DNA from: JAWWOW01 sp033851265
Lineage (GTDB): Bacteria > Actinomycetota > Actinomycetes > JAWWOW01
Length of the DNA: 64,000 nucleotides
Direction of reading: 5' to 3'
NCBI GenBank assembly: GCA_033851265.1
Contig: JAWWOW010000004.1
Span: 62,001-126,000, forward strand
Part shown: one piece after another, positions 51,299-60,110 of the stretch
Position numbering within the stretch: position 1 is the first letter of the stretch
How the letters are laid out: each line of letters starts with the position of its first letter
The notes under the pieces: model-generated
Databases searched by the model: none
What the model saw: only the letters and a program-made list of their open reading frames with translations
Told to the model about the DNA's origin: nothing
Translations under genes and position numbers: made by a program

Positions 51299-51781
51299 TT
51301 ATGCCTGGACAAGGTCCGATCGGTACTCGGGGTGCGCGGTCAGCCAGTCGGAGAGCCGGCGCATGGATAGCTCGTTCTGCTTGTTGATGAACTTGTAGAT
51401 CGGACCCTCGAACCATTTGAACGGCGCCTTCGTGATGTTGTAGCGCTCCTCGAAGTGCAGCCGCGTCTGGTTGGGCCCCACGCGCTCGAGCGTCACCGTG
51501 CCGGTCTGGTCGTTGCCGGGATCACTGGAAATCATCTTGTAGTCGTAGCCCTGCGCCGCCTTGACGTTCGTGACCAGCTCCAAAGCCGTGCCCTGGCGGC
51601 CGAGCGGCATCTTGTAGACGACGCGTCGCAGCAGACCGTTTCCCTCTGCGTCGCCGCGATGCAGTACGTCGACGCGGATCACCATCGGCGCGTAGTTGGT
51701 CCACGAGTCGTAGTCCTGCATCAGCGCCCACACGCGCTCCGGCGGGTGCGGCATGTCCATCGAGTACTGGTGTTCTCTCAC
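51299..51781 (-). CDS. SRPBCC/START-fold protein
   Basis: A 160-residue protein. The GTG at 51781 overlaps the amine-oxidase stop (GTGA) and has GAGGAG 8 nt upstream, so it is preferred to the longer frame. The fold shows MPHPPERVWALMQDYDSWTNYAP at the start, TRLHFEERYNITKAPFKW in the middle, and a C-terminal helix IYKFINKQNELSMRRLSDWL. SRPBCC proteins hold hydrophobic ligands; some are cyclases or hydratases. It is coupled to the amine oxidase and so may carry its substrate or product. Confidence 0.8.
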   Translation of the reverse strand: MREHQYSMDMPHPPERVWALMQDYDSWTNYAPMVIRVDVLHRGDAEGNGLLRRVVYKMPLGRQGTALELVTNVKAAQGYDYKMISSDPGNDQTGTVTLERVGPNQTRLHFEERYNITKAPFKWFEGPIYKFINKQNELSMRRLSDWLTAHPEYRSDLVQA

Positions 51782-53682
51782 GAGCTCGACTCCTCTGTAT
51801 GGCACGCATGTGATGGCGGCACATCGAGCGCCGGGTTGCGGTCGAAGAATCCGTACGGCTTCAGCGTGAACCCGGCGTACTCCGTCGGCATGACCGGCCA
51901 GTCCTCGGGCCGGGCGACATGCGTGACACCGATCGTGTGCCAGAGCACGACATCAGCGCCGTCGAGGTTGCGGTCCTGCTGGACCCAGCGCGGCAAACCG
52001 TCGGCGCCGGCGTTCTGGTTGGGATAGTCGCCAGCCGCATGCATCTCGCGGTCGTCGTACGCCGTGACCCATAACGCCGCGGAAGCGAATCCTGCACGAC
52101 GAGAGACGTGGCTCGACGGGTCGTTCAGGATCATCGGACCGACATGCGGCAACAACGAGTAGCCCGTCGGCTGCCCCAGACCGTTGCGTTGCGTCGACGA
52201 CACGATCCGCCAGTGCCGACCCGAAGCGGTGTCGAGCTGGCGCTTGCCGTCTCGCTCTGATGCGATCAGCGTCTCGCGGCTGACCCACGCGTTGCCGTGT
52301 GGGTTGTCCGACCCCATCGGCACCGGTATGGCATCCACCTCGAGCACCTGACAGTCCGTGCCGTCGACGTCGAGGTCGAGCCGGATGCTGAACATGTGCT
52401 GGTGGTGCGGGGAAACGAGGTGGTCGTCAATGATCGCGCCGTGCTTCGGCGCCGGAGCACCGTCGGGCACTGCCTCGGTCTGCACGATGCCCGACAGCTT
52501 GATCTCGAGCTGCAGGCGGCCGTCCTGGTAGAGGTACCAGTAGAAGCCGTACTCGTAGTTGCCGACGGTGTGGATCGCGGAGAGCACCATGCGCCGACTC
52601 CGGCGTACCTCGACCGAGCCCTTCATCAGGTCGGTGTGCTTCCAGAGGATCCCGAAGTCTTCCTCGTGCAGGCAGATGGCCTGCGGGATGACATACGGGT
52701 TGCCGTTCTCGTCGACGATCGTCGCGTCGACGTACCGAATCTCGCCGAGGCAGTCACACCCGAGCACAAGTGAGTTCACGAGTTTGCCGATGCTCATCTC
52801 GCCCGCGTCGTAGGTGTTCTTCCACCACGAGTTCATCGCCGTGCTCGCGTACGGCACGACCATCTCGGCGATCGACGCGCGATGCAGCACCGGTCGCCCG
52901 TCGTAGTTCGCCTGATGGATGACGAGGCCCTCGATGGGGTGCAGGTCGAACCGCAGGTCCCACTTCTCCCACGACAAGTGCGTGCCATCGAGAGTGAACG
53001 AGGGACCCTCCGGCTGGGTGATCTCCAACGGCTTGACGGTCGTGCGCATCGGTCCGACGTGCTCTGCGTCGTAGCGTCCGTTGGCGCGGGGGATCGGCAC
53101 CGCCTCGCCGTCCTGTACGTCGACAACCTCCATCTGGTCGAGGTCGACGATGACGACGAGGTTCTCCACCGGATGCGCGTAGGCGTTGTCGCCGGGATCG
53201 TCGAGCACGTAGGTGACCGCGCGCAGCAGCCGGCGCTTGCCGCCTTCTTCGAAGTCGAGCCCGTGGCTGCCCGCCGGCCACGGGTCGATTTGGATGAGGT
53301 CGAGATTGTCGACGCCACGCCGCTTCAGCGCGGCCTGCCACCGCTCATCGGCTTTGATGAGCTCGATTCCCATGTACAGCTCGGCAAACAACAGATAGAG
53401 AGGTTGTACGCCGGGCACCGGCTCGACCGACACGACGCGTTCGTGCGTCGCCGAGACGAGTGCTTCGTAGGCCGCCCGCGTCTCCCGATGCCAGCACAGA
53501 TAGCGAAGCTGGCGGTCGATCGGATCGCCGTCGCGCCACGCAAGCAGCGCCGCCTTCGCTGGCTCGGCGAGTGTCACCAAGGGATAGAGCGTCCCCTCGG
53601 GCAGCTGGCCCGACTCGCGCAGGACCCGCGACGCGGTCGTTGCCTCGTCGGCAGTCAGCGGGTCGAGCGGATGGGCACTCAT
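51778..53682 (-). CDS. Copper-containing primary-amine oxidase
   Basis: A 634-residue enzyme from ATG 53682 (MSAHPLDPLTADEA); the frame to 54009 lies in the SDR gene and is rejected. The topaquinone precursor is Tyr376 in VGNYEYGFYW. The catalytic Asp is in the NTYDAGEMSIG segment, and copper ligands include the HQH pair of SPHHQHMFSIRLDLD. Length and order match phenylethylamine/histamine oxidases of Arthrobacter. It oxidises a primary amine to an aldehyde with release of ammonia and hydrogen peroxide. The two dimethyl domains at the N-terminus are present (D2/D3). It follows an SDR by 16 nt and is coupled to a SRPBCC protein. Confidence 0.93.
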   Translation of the reverse strand: MSAHPLDPLTADEATTASRVLRESGQLPEGTLYPLVTLAEPAKAALLAWRDGDPIDRQLRYLCWHRETRAAYEALVSATHERVVSVEPVPGVQPLYLLFAELYMGIELIKADERWQAALKRRGVDNLDLIQIDPWPAGSHGLDFEEGGKRRLLRAVTYVLDDPGDNAYAHPVENLVVIVDLDQMEVVDVQDGEAVPIPRANGRYDAEHVGPMRTTVKPLEITQPEGPSFTLDGTHLSWEKWDLRFDLHPIEGLVIHQANYDGRPVLHRASIAEMVVPYASTAMNSWWKNTYDAGEMSIGKLVNSLVLGCDCLGEIRYVDATIVDENGNPYVIPQAICLHEEDFGILWKHTDLMKGSVEVRRSRRMVLSAIHTVGNYEYGFYWYLYQDGRLQLEIKLSGIVQTEAVPDGAPAPKHGAIIDDHLVSPHHQHMFSIRLDLDVDGTDCQVLEVDAIPVPMGSDNPHGNAWVSRETLIASERDGKRQLDTASGRHWRIVSSTQRNGLGQPTGYSLLPHVGPMILNDPSSHVSRRAGFASAALWVTAYDDREMHAAGDYPNQNAGADGLPRWVQQDRNLDGADVVLWHTIGVTHVARPEDWPVMPTEYAGFTLKPYGFFDRNPALDVPPSHACHTEESSS

Positions 53683-53698
53683 GTCGTAGGACGCGCGT

Positions 53699-54487
53699 TC
53701 ACGTGCCGGCGCTGTCCAGCTGCGAGGTGATGCTGTCGAGGAAACCTTGGACGTCGCTGTTCTTCCAGTCCGCGACGCCCTTGTAGTCCGCGGGGGCGAA
53801 GATCTCGAAGCCGCGCTCGCCGCGCAGCGCGGCGACAATCTCGTCCGCCACAACTTCCGGTGGCAGGAACGGCCCCGTGTAGAGCGGCGGCTCGTTGTCG
53901 TCCGCATCCCAGATCGGGGTGTCGATCGGACCGGGTTGTACGACGTGCACGTTGATCGGGTCCTTGTTGAGGTCGGCGTACATGACCTCGCTGAACCCGG
54001 TGAGCGCAAACTTCGCCGCGCAGTACGCCGACTCCGCCATGATGCCCAGCCGGCCGCCCATCGACGCGACGTTGACGATGGTGCCGCTGCCGCGCTCGAG
54101 CATCTTCGGGAGCACGCCGAGGATGAGGTGCACGGGGGAGAGGAAGTTGACGCGCATGACCATCTCGAGCTCGTCGGTCTCCAGCCGCTTCACGTGTCGC
54201 CGGGCCGGCACGGCAGCGTTGTTGACGAGCCCGTCGAGGCCACCGAAGTCTGCCCACGCCTGTTGTGCAAGCTGGTCCGTGGCGTCGAGGTCACCGAGGT
54301 CCTGCGCGTAGACGCGGACGTCGGGGGAGCCGGCCTCGCGAGCCTCGGCCGCGACCTTCTCCAGCAGCTCCTGGCGGCGGGCCACGATGCCGATGCGCGC
54401 GCCTTCGCGTCCGAGAGCACGCGCGGTTGCGGCACCGATTCCGGTGGATGCGCCGGTGAGCAGGACGGCGGAATTCTGCAGTTTCAT
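53699..54487 (-). CDS. Short-chain dehydrogenase/reductase (SDR)
   Basis: A 262-residue SDR from ATG 54487 (MKLQNSAVLLTGASTGIG); upstream frame rejected. Motifs are TGASTGIGAATARAL, NNAAVPAR, NVASMGGR, and YCAAKFALTG. The C-terminal part PPEVVADEIVAALRGERGFEIFAPADYKG is common to SDRs that reduce 3-oxo lipids. It would oxidise or reduce an alcohol/ketone in the same route as the amine oxidase. It is the first gene of the leftward operon, 63 bp from the dyad at 54551. Confidence 0.9.
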   Translation of the reverse strand: MKLQNSAVLLTGASTGIGAATARALGREGARIGIVARRQELLEKVAAEAREAGSPDVRVYAQDLGDLDATDQLAQQAWADFGGLDGLVNNAAVPARRHVKRLETDELEMVMRVNFLSPVHLILGVLPKMLERGSGTIVNVASMGGRLGIMAESAYCAAKFALTGFSEVMYADLNKDPINVHVVQPGPIDTPIWDADDNEPPLYTGPFLPPEVVADEIVAALRGERGFEIFAPADYKGVADWKNSDVQGFLDSITSQLDSAGT

Positions 54488-54550
54488 GAGCGGGTGCCTC
54501 CGACCGACGAGGGGATGACTGCCGCGATCCCCACGGCGCGCACCGTAACA

Positions 54551-54564
54551 TGACACGGCCGTCA
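54551..54564. promoter_or_regulatory. 14-bp dyad operator, site 10 of 11
   Basis: TGACACGGCCGTCA differs at one base (C for R at position 9). It is 63 bp from the SDR start (reverse) and 17 bp from the thiolase-like start (forward). Confidence 0.65.
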
Positions 54565-54581
54565 GGGAGAGGGGTCCGTGA

Positions 54582-56066
54582 GTGAGTAGCGACGCCGACG
54601 TTGAGCCGCGATCACCGTGCCTTGTCGGTGTTGCCCAACGCACGGTGCGGCCGCCCGATGGGCCCGCTCCGGAACCGCTCGAGTCGTGGGTCGAGATGGC
54701 GCGTGCGGCGGCTGACGACACGGGGGTTGCCAATGTGTTGTCGACGCTCGACTCGGTGCAGGTCGTCTATTGCCAGTCGTGGCAGTACGACGATCCGGTC
54801 GCGCGGCTGTGCGAGCAGATTGGCGCGGACCCCAGGCAGCGGTTCTACTCAGGCATCGGCGGGACGACTCCGCAGGTCCTTGTGGATCAAACGGCGGAGG
54901 CGATGCTGCGCGGCGAGCTCGACACTGCGCTCATCGTCGGCGCTGAAGCGCTGGCCACCAAGCGGGCGCTCAAGAAACAGGGCGAACGGCCGCCGTGGTC
55001 GCACCGGGATCCGGAGAAGAAGCCGTTTCCCTTCGAGGCGATTCCGCACCCGGCCGAGATCGCGCATGAGGTCTTCCAGGCTTGGCTGACGTTCCCGGTC
55101 TTCGACGTCGCTCGGCGCGCGCACCTCGGCGTACCGCTCGCCGACTATGCAGCGAGCATCGGCTCGATGATGGCGCCGATGACCGAGGTCGCTGCGAAGA
55201 ACCCGCATGCGTGGTTCCCGGTGGTGCGCTCGGCCGAGGAGCTCGTCACGCCGACGCCCGACAACCGGCTCGTCGGTTGGCCCTACACGAAGTACGTGGT
55301 GTCGGTGATGGACGTCGACATGGCCGCCGCCGTTGTGATGATGACGCACGAAGCCGCCGATCGCGCGGGAGTCCCGGCCGACCAGCGGGTGTATCTGCGG
55401 GGTTGGGCCTACGGCAACGACTCGTGGAACGTCGCCGAGCGCGATGAGATGTGGCGATCGCCCGCGATGGAAGCGACGTCGCGGACAGCGCTCGCGATGG
55501 CGGGTGTAAGCGTGGAGGACGTGGCGTATTTCGACTTGTACTCATGCTTCGCCTCGTCATTGCACCTCGCGTGCGACGCCCTGGGTATCTCTCCCGCCGA
55601 TCCGCGCGGGCTGACGGTCACCGGTGGGTTGCCGTTCGCCGGTGGGCCGGCGAGCAACTACATGCTGCATTCGATCGCGACCATGGCATCCGCGCTGCGC
55701 GAGGACCCAGGGTCGGTGGGGCTCGTCTCCGGTGTCGGCATGCATATGACCAAGCACGTGTACGCCGTCTACTCGACGACGCCGGGAGTCATTGCCCCCG
55801 CGCCGCCGCTCGAGCTCGAAGACGTCCCGATGCGCGAGATCGTTTCGACGTACGACGGGCCGGCCACCGTCGCGACGTACACCGTGGCGCACCAGCGCGA
55901 CGGGTCACCGGAGTGGGGGCTCGTGATCGCTGAGCTCCCGGACGGAAAGCGCGCGTACGCGAAGGTCACCGATGCGGAGCTGCTCGCCGACGCCGAGTCC
56001 CGCGAGTTGGTGGGGCAAACCGTGACCCTGGCGACGGACGGGCAGGTCAACACCGCTCGCTGGTGA
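54582..56066 (+). CDS. Thiolase-like (SCP-x type) protein without the N-terminal catalytic cysteine
   Basis: A 494-residue protein from GTG 54582 with AGAGGGG upstream. The thiolase fold is recognised by VGVAQRTVRPPDG, GAEALATKRALKKQGE and, near residue 325, DLYSCFASSLHLACDALG followed by VTGGLPFAGGPASNY and VSGVGMHMTKH. At the place of the nucleophile Cys the sequence reads SGIGGTTPQVLVDQT, with Gly/Thr. Such proteins in mycobacteria are called lipid-transfer or thiolase-like (Ltp) and some act as aldolases in steroid side-chain loss with a DUF35 partner; no DUF35 gene is adjacent. A C-terminal OB-like segment (about 400-494) is fused instead. Confidence 0.8.
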   Translation: MSSDADVEPRSPCLVGVAQRTVRPPDGPAPEPLESWVEMARAAADDTGVANVLSTLDSVQVVYCQSWQYDDPVARLCEQIGADPRQRFYSGIGGTTPQVLVDQTAEAMLRGELDTALIVGAEALATKRALKKQGERPPWSHRDPEKKPFPFEAIPHPAEIAHEVFQAWLTFPVFDVARRAHLGVPLADYAASIGSMMAPMTEVAAKNPHAWFPVVRSAEELVTPTPDNRLVGWPYTKYVVSVMDVDMAAAVVMMTHEAADRAGVPADQRVYLRGWAYGNDSWNVAERDEMWRSPAMEATSRTALAMAGVSVEDVAYFDLYSCFASSLHLACDALGISPADPRGLTVTGGLPFAGGPASNYMLHSIATMASALREDPGSVGLVSGVGMHMTKHVYAVYSTTPGVIAPAPPLELEDVPMREIVSTYDGPATVATYTVAHQRDGSPEWGLVIAELPDGKRAYAKVTDAELLADAESRELVGQTVTLATDGQVNTARW

Positions 56067-56186
56067 CGGGGTCCACGCGAATCCGGCCCAATCGGGCAAT
56101 CGAGCAGTTTCGTTCCGCCATTCGGCGCACTCCTTCGTGACTAGGCGGACGCATGGCGTTCGCCGCGGCCCGTCGATTCAACAACC

Positions 56187-56927
56187 GTGAATCGGGGATC
56201 GGTGACTCGACTGCCGCGGCTGCTGATGGTGACCGTGCTCGCCTTCGCCTCATTCGAGGCCAACCCAGTGCAGGGCACCGTTCGGCTCTTCCGCGGGTTT
56301 GCCATTCAACTGGCGTATCGCTGGGGTTCTCATCAGGTGGTGACTGACGACGACCACGCGGTGCTGATGTGGTCGCGCCTGACCGCGAAATGGGACTGCC
56401 GCCGCTTCGCTCGTGAGTTGCAGGGGGTAGCGACAGCCGTTGCTGTCGGCGTCGGCATGGCGGTCCTGAGCACCGCAATCGTGGCCGTCGCTCTGCGCGA
56501 AGTCCTGACAGTGGCCGGGGCGAACGCAGTCACGCGCTTGTGGGTCATCGTTGCCGTCGTCGCGTATCGGTTCGTTCTGACGCTCTACGGCGCCTGGCAG
56601 GCGTTGCGTCTGGACGTGAAGCGGATGCGGCTGCTCGACGATCCCGTTGGTGAGTACTGGCGGATCGATTACCTGGCCGCGCAGCCACTTGGCGCAGGGC
56701 ACGGCTCGCGCCTGCTCGCACAATTCCTGGCGGAGGCGGACGCTGCTGACGCATCCATCTGCCTCGTCACCGACCCGCGCAACCGCGACTTCTATCGTCG
56801 CAACGGGTTCCGTCTTGCTGGCGTCGCTGATCCGTCCGGTGATCTTGGCGATCGGCTCTTGATGGTGCGCCGTGCGCCGTCGCTGCGGCGGGGAGTCCGA
56901 CGGACGCGTCTGACCGTCGCTGCCTGA
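56187..56927 (+). CDS. Membrane-anchored GNAT acetyltransferase-like protein
   Basis: A 246-residue protein. The first half is hydrophobic with helices at about residues 78-105 and 115-135; the start is uncertain (GTG 56187, or GTG 56202). The second half (about 160-225) has the GNAT core: YWRIDYLAAQP, the acetyl-CoA loop GAGHGSRLLAQFL, then FYRRNGFRLAGV, which is the usual beta-bulge and exit strand. It would acetylate an unknown acceptor near the membrane. It stands about 120 bp after the thiolase-like gene and is not clearly in that operon. Confidence 0.65.
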   Translation: MNRGSVTRLPRLLMVTVLAFASFEANPVQGTVRLFRGFAIQLAYRWGSHQVVTDDDHAVLMWSRLTAKWDCRRFARELQGVATAVAVGVGMAVLSTAIVAVALREVLTVAGANAVTRLWVIVAVVAYRFVLTLYGAWQALRLDVKRMRLLDDPVGEYWRIDYLAAQPLGAGHGSRLLAQFLAEADAADASICLVTDPRNRDFYRRNGFRLAGVADPSGDLGDRLLMVRRAPSLRRGVRRTRLTVAA

Positions 56928-57006
56928 GCAGTCGGTACGGGAGACAGCTGAACGCGTCGAGCACGTGCGGCCTCAGTGCGTTCACAGGATTGCGTGACAA
57001 CCTGGG

Positions 57007-58161
57007 GTGATGCCCCTGACCCGTCGCGGTGCCCGTCTGACGCGGGCCGCTGTGGCGGGCGTCGTCGTCCTCGCCGTCGCCGTGGGCGTCGCTGCCATGG
57101 GGGACGACGAGCCGATCGCTTCTGGTCCTGGGCTTGCACCGGGGGTCACGTCGAAGCTGTTGTTCAAGGACCATCTCCTCGTGCAGGGGATCCACGGGTT
57201 CTCTGCAGCTGAGGTGAAACGCATCGGCCAAGCTGCCGGCCGCCAGCCGCTCACGGTGACCGATGGAGAGGTCTACGTCCGTCACGGCACGGGGACGTAC
57301 AACGAAATGCCCCTCGCCACCTTGACTGCGTCGGCGAACGACTACGCCGATGCGATCGGCAAGGGATCGATGGCCAGGCAGTTGTCAGACGGTGCGGTGC
57401 TGTCAGCCAGCGCGGCGGCGCTGCTGCATCTGAAAGCGGGCGACAACGTCCCTGTGATCGGAGGCCCGGCGGTCCGCGTCACCGGCGTTGTCGAGGACCA
57501 TCTGCTGAGCGGCTACCAGCTGGCCTTCGGGCGGCAGTTTGACGTTGGCTTGGGCAGCCACGCCGACTACGTCATCGTCGCGGCGAAAGGCTCCGCCGTC
57601 GGTCCCGTGCAGGCTGCGATCCAGGCCGCTCTCCCGGACCGCCGGCTGCGGTTCACCCTCCCGACGCGCAACGCGTTCTTTTCAACCCAGGGTGATGTGT
57701 TGGCGCAGGCGCAGGTTCAGCAGCGGTTCGGGGCGTTCACGGTCCGGCAGACCAGCGGCGGGTTTGTCCCTGACCCGCGGTGGGTCTCGTCGTACATCAC
57801 GCAGCGTCGTGTCGTGCAGCTCGGCATGGTCGCCTGCAACCGGCTGATGCTGCCCGACCTCATCGCTGCCATGACCGAGGTGACGACCCGCGGCCTCGGC
57901 AAGACGATCGACACCGCGGACTTCATCCGCGAGGGCGGCTGCTGGAACCCGCGCACCACGCGGCTTGGGCACGGCATGCTCTCGCACCACGCGTGGGGGA
58001 TCGCCGTCGATATCAACGTCGCCCGGAACCCGCTTGGCGCGAAGCCGAATCAAGATGCGCGGCTGGTCGCCATCATGGAGAAGCATGGGTTCACGTGGGG
58101 CGGTCGATGGTTGCGCTACGACGCCGCGCACTTCGAGTGGGTGGGCAAGCTCGCGGCGTGA
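57007..58161 (+). CDS. M15-family D-Ala-D-Ala carboxypeptidase-like protein
   Basis: A 384-residue exported or membrane-anchored protein; GTG 57007 or ATG 57010 may start it. A hydrophobic helix at about 14-32 is the signal/anchor. Residues about 45-260 have no clear family, with strand-rich segments. The C-terminal 130 residues are VanY/M15-like: the zinc ligands are in HGMLSHHAWGIAVDIN (His and Asp) and in RYDAAHFEWVGK (His). Such enzymes trim peptidoglycan peptides outside the cell. It converges with the methyltransferase gene, 4 nt apart. Confidence 0.82.
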   Translation: MMPLTRRGARLTRAAVAGVVVLAVAVGVAAMGDDEPIASGPGLAPGVTSKLLFKDHLLVQGIHGFSAAEVKRIGQAAGRQPLTVTDGEVYVRHGTGTYNEMPLATLTASANDYADAIGKGSMARQLSDGAVLSASAAALLHLKAGDNVPVIGGPAVRVTGVVEDHLLSGYQLAFGRQFDVGLGSHADYVIVAAKGSAVGPVQAAIQAALPDRRLRFTLPTRNAFFSTQGDVLAQAQVQQRFGAFTVRQTSGGFVPDPRWVSSYITQRRVVQLGMVACNRLMLPDLIAAMTEVTTRGLGKTIDTADFIREGGCWNPRTTRLGHGMLSHHAWGIAVDINVARNPLGAKPNQDARLVAIMEKHGFTWGGRWLRYDAAHFEWVGKLAA

Positions 58162-58165
58162 CCGG

Positions 58166-58807
58166 CTAGACCTTCTTGGCGACGAAGCGGATCTGGTAGT
58201 CGCCAACGTCGATGTCCGTCTCGTCGAACCCGGCTGCGCCAAGGCGCTGCGGCAAGGTCTCGGGGTCGACGGGCACGAAGGTGTCGTCGACGTGACCGCT
58301 GCGGATGATCTCGAGATCGCGTGAGTCGGTCCCGACGAAGATCCCGCCCGGTCGAAGCATCCGGTAGAGCTCGGCGAACAGTCGGTCCTGGTGCTCTCCC
58401 GACGGCATGTGGTGCAGGACCGAGAAGCAGGTGGCTGCGGAGAACCGGTCCGATTCCAAACCCGAGGCGGTTGCGTCCGCACACATGACGTCGACGTTCG
58501 TATCCGCGAGTCGCTCGCGGAGCGCAGTGGCCAGCGCGTCGTCGACCTCAACGGCAGTCAGCCGTGTGACCCGCTGCCGCATCAGATCAGTGGTGAGACC
58601 GGGACCGGGGCCCACCTCCAAAACGTCGTCGCCGAGACTCCCGACGCGCTCGACCCAGGGCAGCAGGTCCGTCTCCAGCATCTGCGCCCACTCCGGGCTG
58701 GCGAGGAACTGGAGGTGCATCTCATTCACGCTGACGTTGTACCAGGGTCTCGGCGAGTGCACCTCCACGCCGGCAGTCGGCATTGGCCGTGACGGCCCAT
58801 GCTCCAC
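58166..58807 (-). CDS. SAM-dependent class I methyltransferase
   Basis: A 213-residue protein; the start is uncertain (GTG 58807, or GTG 58729 giving VNEMHLQFLASPEW, a common opening in this family). The SAM loop is DDVLEVGPGPGLTTDLM, the acidic post-II residue is in VEVDDALA, and FSVLHHMPSGEHQDRLFAELYRMLRPGG is motif IV-V. It transfers a methyl group to an unknown small molecule or lipid. Its start lies about 80 bp from the dyad at 58886, in divergent order to the amidohydrolase operon, so it may belong to the regulon. Confidence 0.82.
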   Translation of the reverse strand: MEHGPSRPMPTAGVEVHSPRPWYNVSVNEMHLQFLASPEWAQMLETDLLPWVERVGSLGDDVLEVGPGPGLTTDLMRQRVTRLTAVEVDDALATALRERLADTNVDVMCADATASGLESDRFSAATCFSVLHHMPSGEHQDRLFAELYRMLRPGGIFVGTDSRDLEIIRSGHVDDTFVPVDPETLPQRLGAAGFDETDIDVGDYQIRFVAKKV

Positions 58808-58885
58808 GCGCTAAATATGTCCGTGGGACATCGCCCGTCGGACAACAACCCTCCGACTGGGGACGTCAGGGCCGGCGACGAACCT

Positions 58886-58899
58886 TGACGCGCGTGTCA
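58886..58899. promoter_or_regulatory. 14-bp dyad operator, site 11 of 11
   Basis: TGACGCGCGTGTCA, identical to site 2 at 12823, followed by GG. It is 20 bp before the GTG of the amidohydrolase at 58920. Extra GTCAGG half-sites lie nearby at about 58865 and 58906. Confidence 0.75.
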
Positions 58900-58919
58900 G
58901 GGATCGTCAGGGTCGCCCT

Positions 58920-60110
58920 GTGGGGTTGTTGCCGGATCCGGAGCCGCGGGCGACGCCGTACGTCGTGATCTCCGTCGATGACCATCTCGTCGAGCCGCCG
59001 GACCTCTTCGAGGGCCGGGTGCCCGCCAAGTACGCCGATGTGGCGCCGCACATCGTCGAGGACGACAACGGCACCCAGACCTGGCACTTCGACGGCAACA
59101 CCTACCCGAACATCGGTCTCAACGCGGTCGTGGGGCGCCCGAAGGACGAGTGGTCGATGGACCCGGCGCGGTTCGACGAGATGCGACCCGGCTGCTTCGA
59201 CGTCGACGCGCGCGTCCGCGACATGGACATCGGTGGGATCTGGGCGTCGCTCTGCTTCCCGTCGCTGATCGCTGGCTTCTGCGGCGCGGTGTTCTCCCGG
59301 TGCTCCGACCGTGAGCTCGGGCTCGCGTGCATGCGCGCGTGGAATGACTGGCACATCGACTACTGGGCGGGCACGCACCGCGACCGCATCATCCCGTTGC
59401 AGATCACCTGGCTCGGTGATCCGGCGATCGCTGCACAAGAGGTACGGCGCAACGCGGCACGCGGCTTCAAAGCGGTGAGCTTTGCAGAGATGCCGGCGCA
59501 GTTGAAGCTGCCGAGTCTGCACACCGGCCACTGGGACCCGTTGCTGCAAGCGTGTGCGGAGACGGAGACCGTCGTCTGCCTGCACACCGGCTCGTCGGCG
59601 TGGGCTCCGCTGCCGTCGTTCGACCCGCCCTTCGAGCTGTACCCGACTCTGTTTCCCATCAATGCGTTCCTGACCGCCGCGGACTGGCTGTGGTCCGGCG
59701 TGTGCCTGCGCTTCCCGGAGCTGACGATCGCGCTGTCCGAAGGCGGCATGGGGTGGGTCGCGATGCTCGCCGACCGTGCGGACTACGTGCTCGCCCACTC
59801 CGGATCTGGGAGCGAGAGCGGCGCATGGAAGAGCGACCTCAAGCCGAGCGAGGTGCTACGCCGCAACTTCTATTTCTGCTCGATCGACGATCCATCAGCG
59901 GTCGACCAACGCCACCTGATCGGTGTCGACCACATCATGGTCGAGTCGGACTACCCACACGCCGACTCGACCTGGCCAGACACGCAGTCCGTGATCGCCG
60001 AGAACTTTGGTCAGCTACCTGAAGACGAGCTGCATGCCATCACGCATGGCAACGCGGCGCGACTGTTCCGGCATCCGCTTCCCGAGGGGCATACATGCTC
60101 GATCTCCTGA
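58920..60110 (+). CDS. Amidohydrolase-2 family metal-dependent hydrolase
   Basis: A 396-residue TIM-barrel protein from GTG 58920. The Asp-x-His site is in VISVDDHLVEPPDLF; further shared phrases are PNIGLNAVVGRPKDEW, WNDWHIDYW, LHTGSSAW (central His) and VESDYPHADSTWP (Asp/His). It is a paralogue of the protein at 26791, with the same order of blocks, and more distant from 12858. Its last 16 nt overlap the D-aminoacylase-like gene. It is the first gene of a four-gene operon under site 11. Likely hydrolysis or decarboxylation; substrate unknown. Confidence 0.87.
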   Translation: MGLLPDPEPRATPYVVISVDDHLVEPPDLFEGRVPAKYADVAPHIVEDDNGTQTWHFDGNTYPNIGLNAVVGRPKDEWSMDPARFDEMRPGCFDVDARVRDMDIGGIWASLCFPSLIAGFCGAVFSRCSDRELGLACMRAWNDWHIDYWAGTHRDRIIPLQITWLGDPAIAAQEVRRNAARGFKAVSFAEMPAQLKLPSLHTGHWDPLLQACAETETVVCLHTGSSAWAPLPSFDPPFELYPTLFPINAFLTAADWLWSGVCLRFPELTIALSEGGMGWVAMLADRADYVLAHSGSGSESGAWKSDLKPSEVLRRNFYFCSIDDPSAVDQRHLIGVDHIMVESDYPHADSTWPDTQSVIAENFGQLPEDELHAITHGNAARLFRHPLPEGHTCSIS

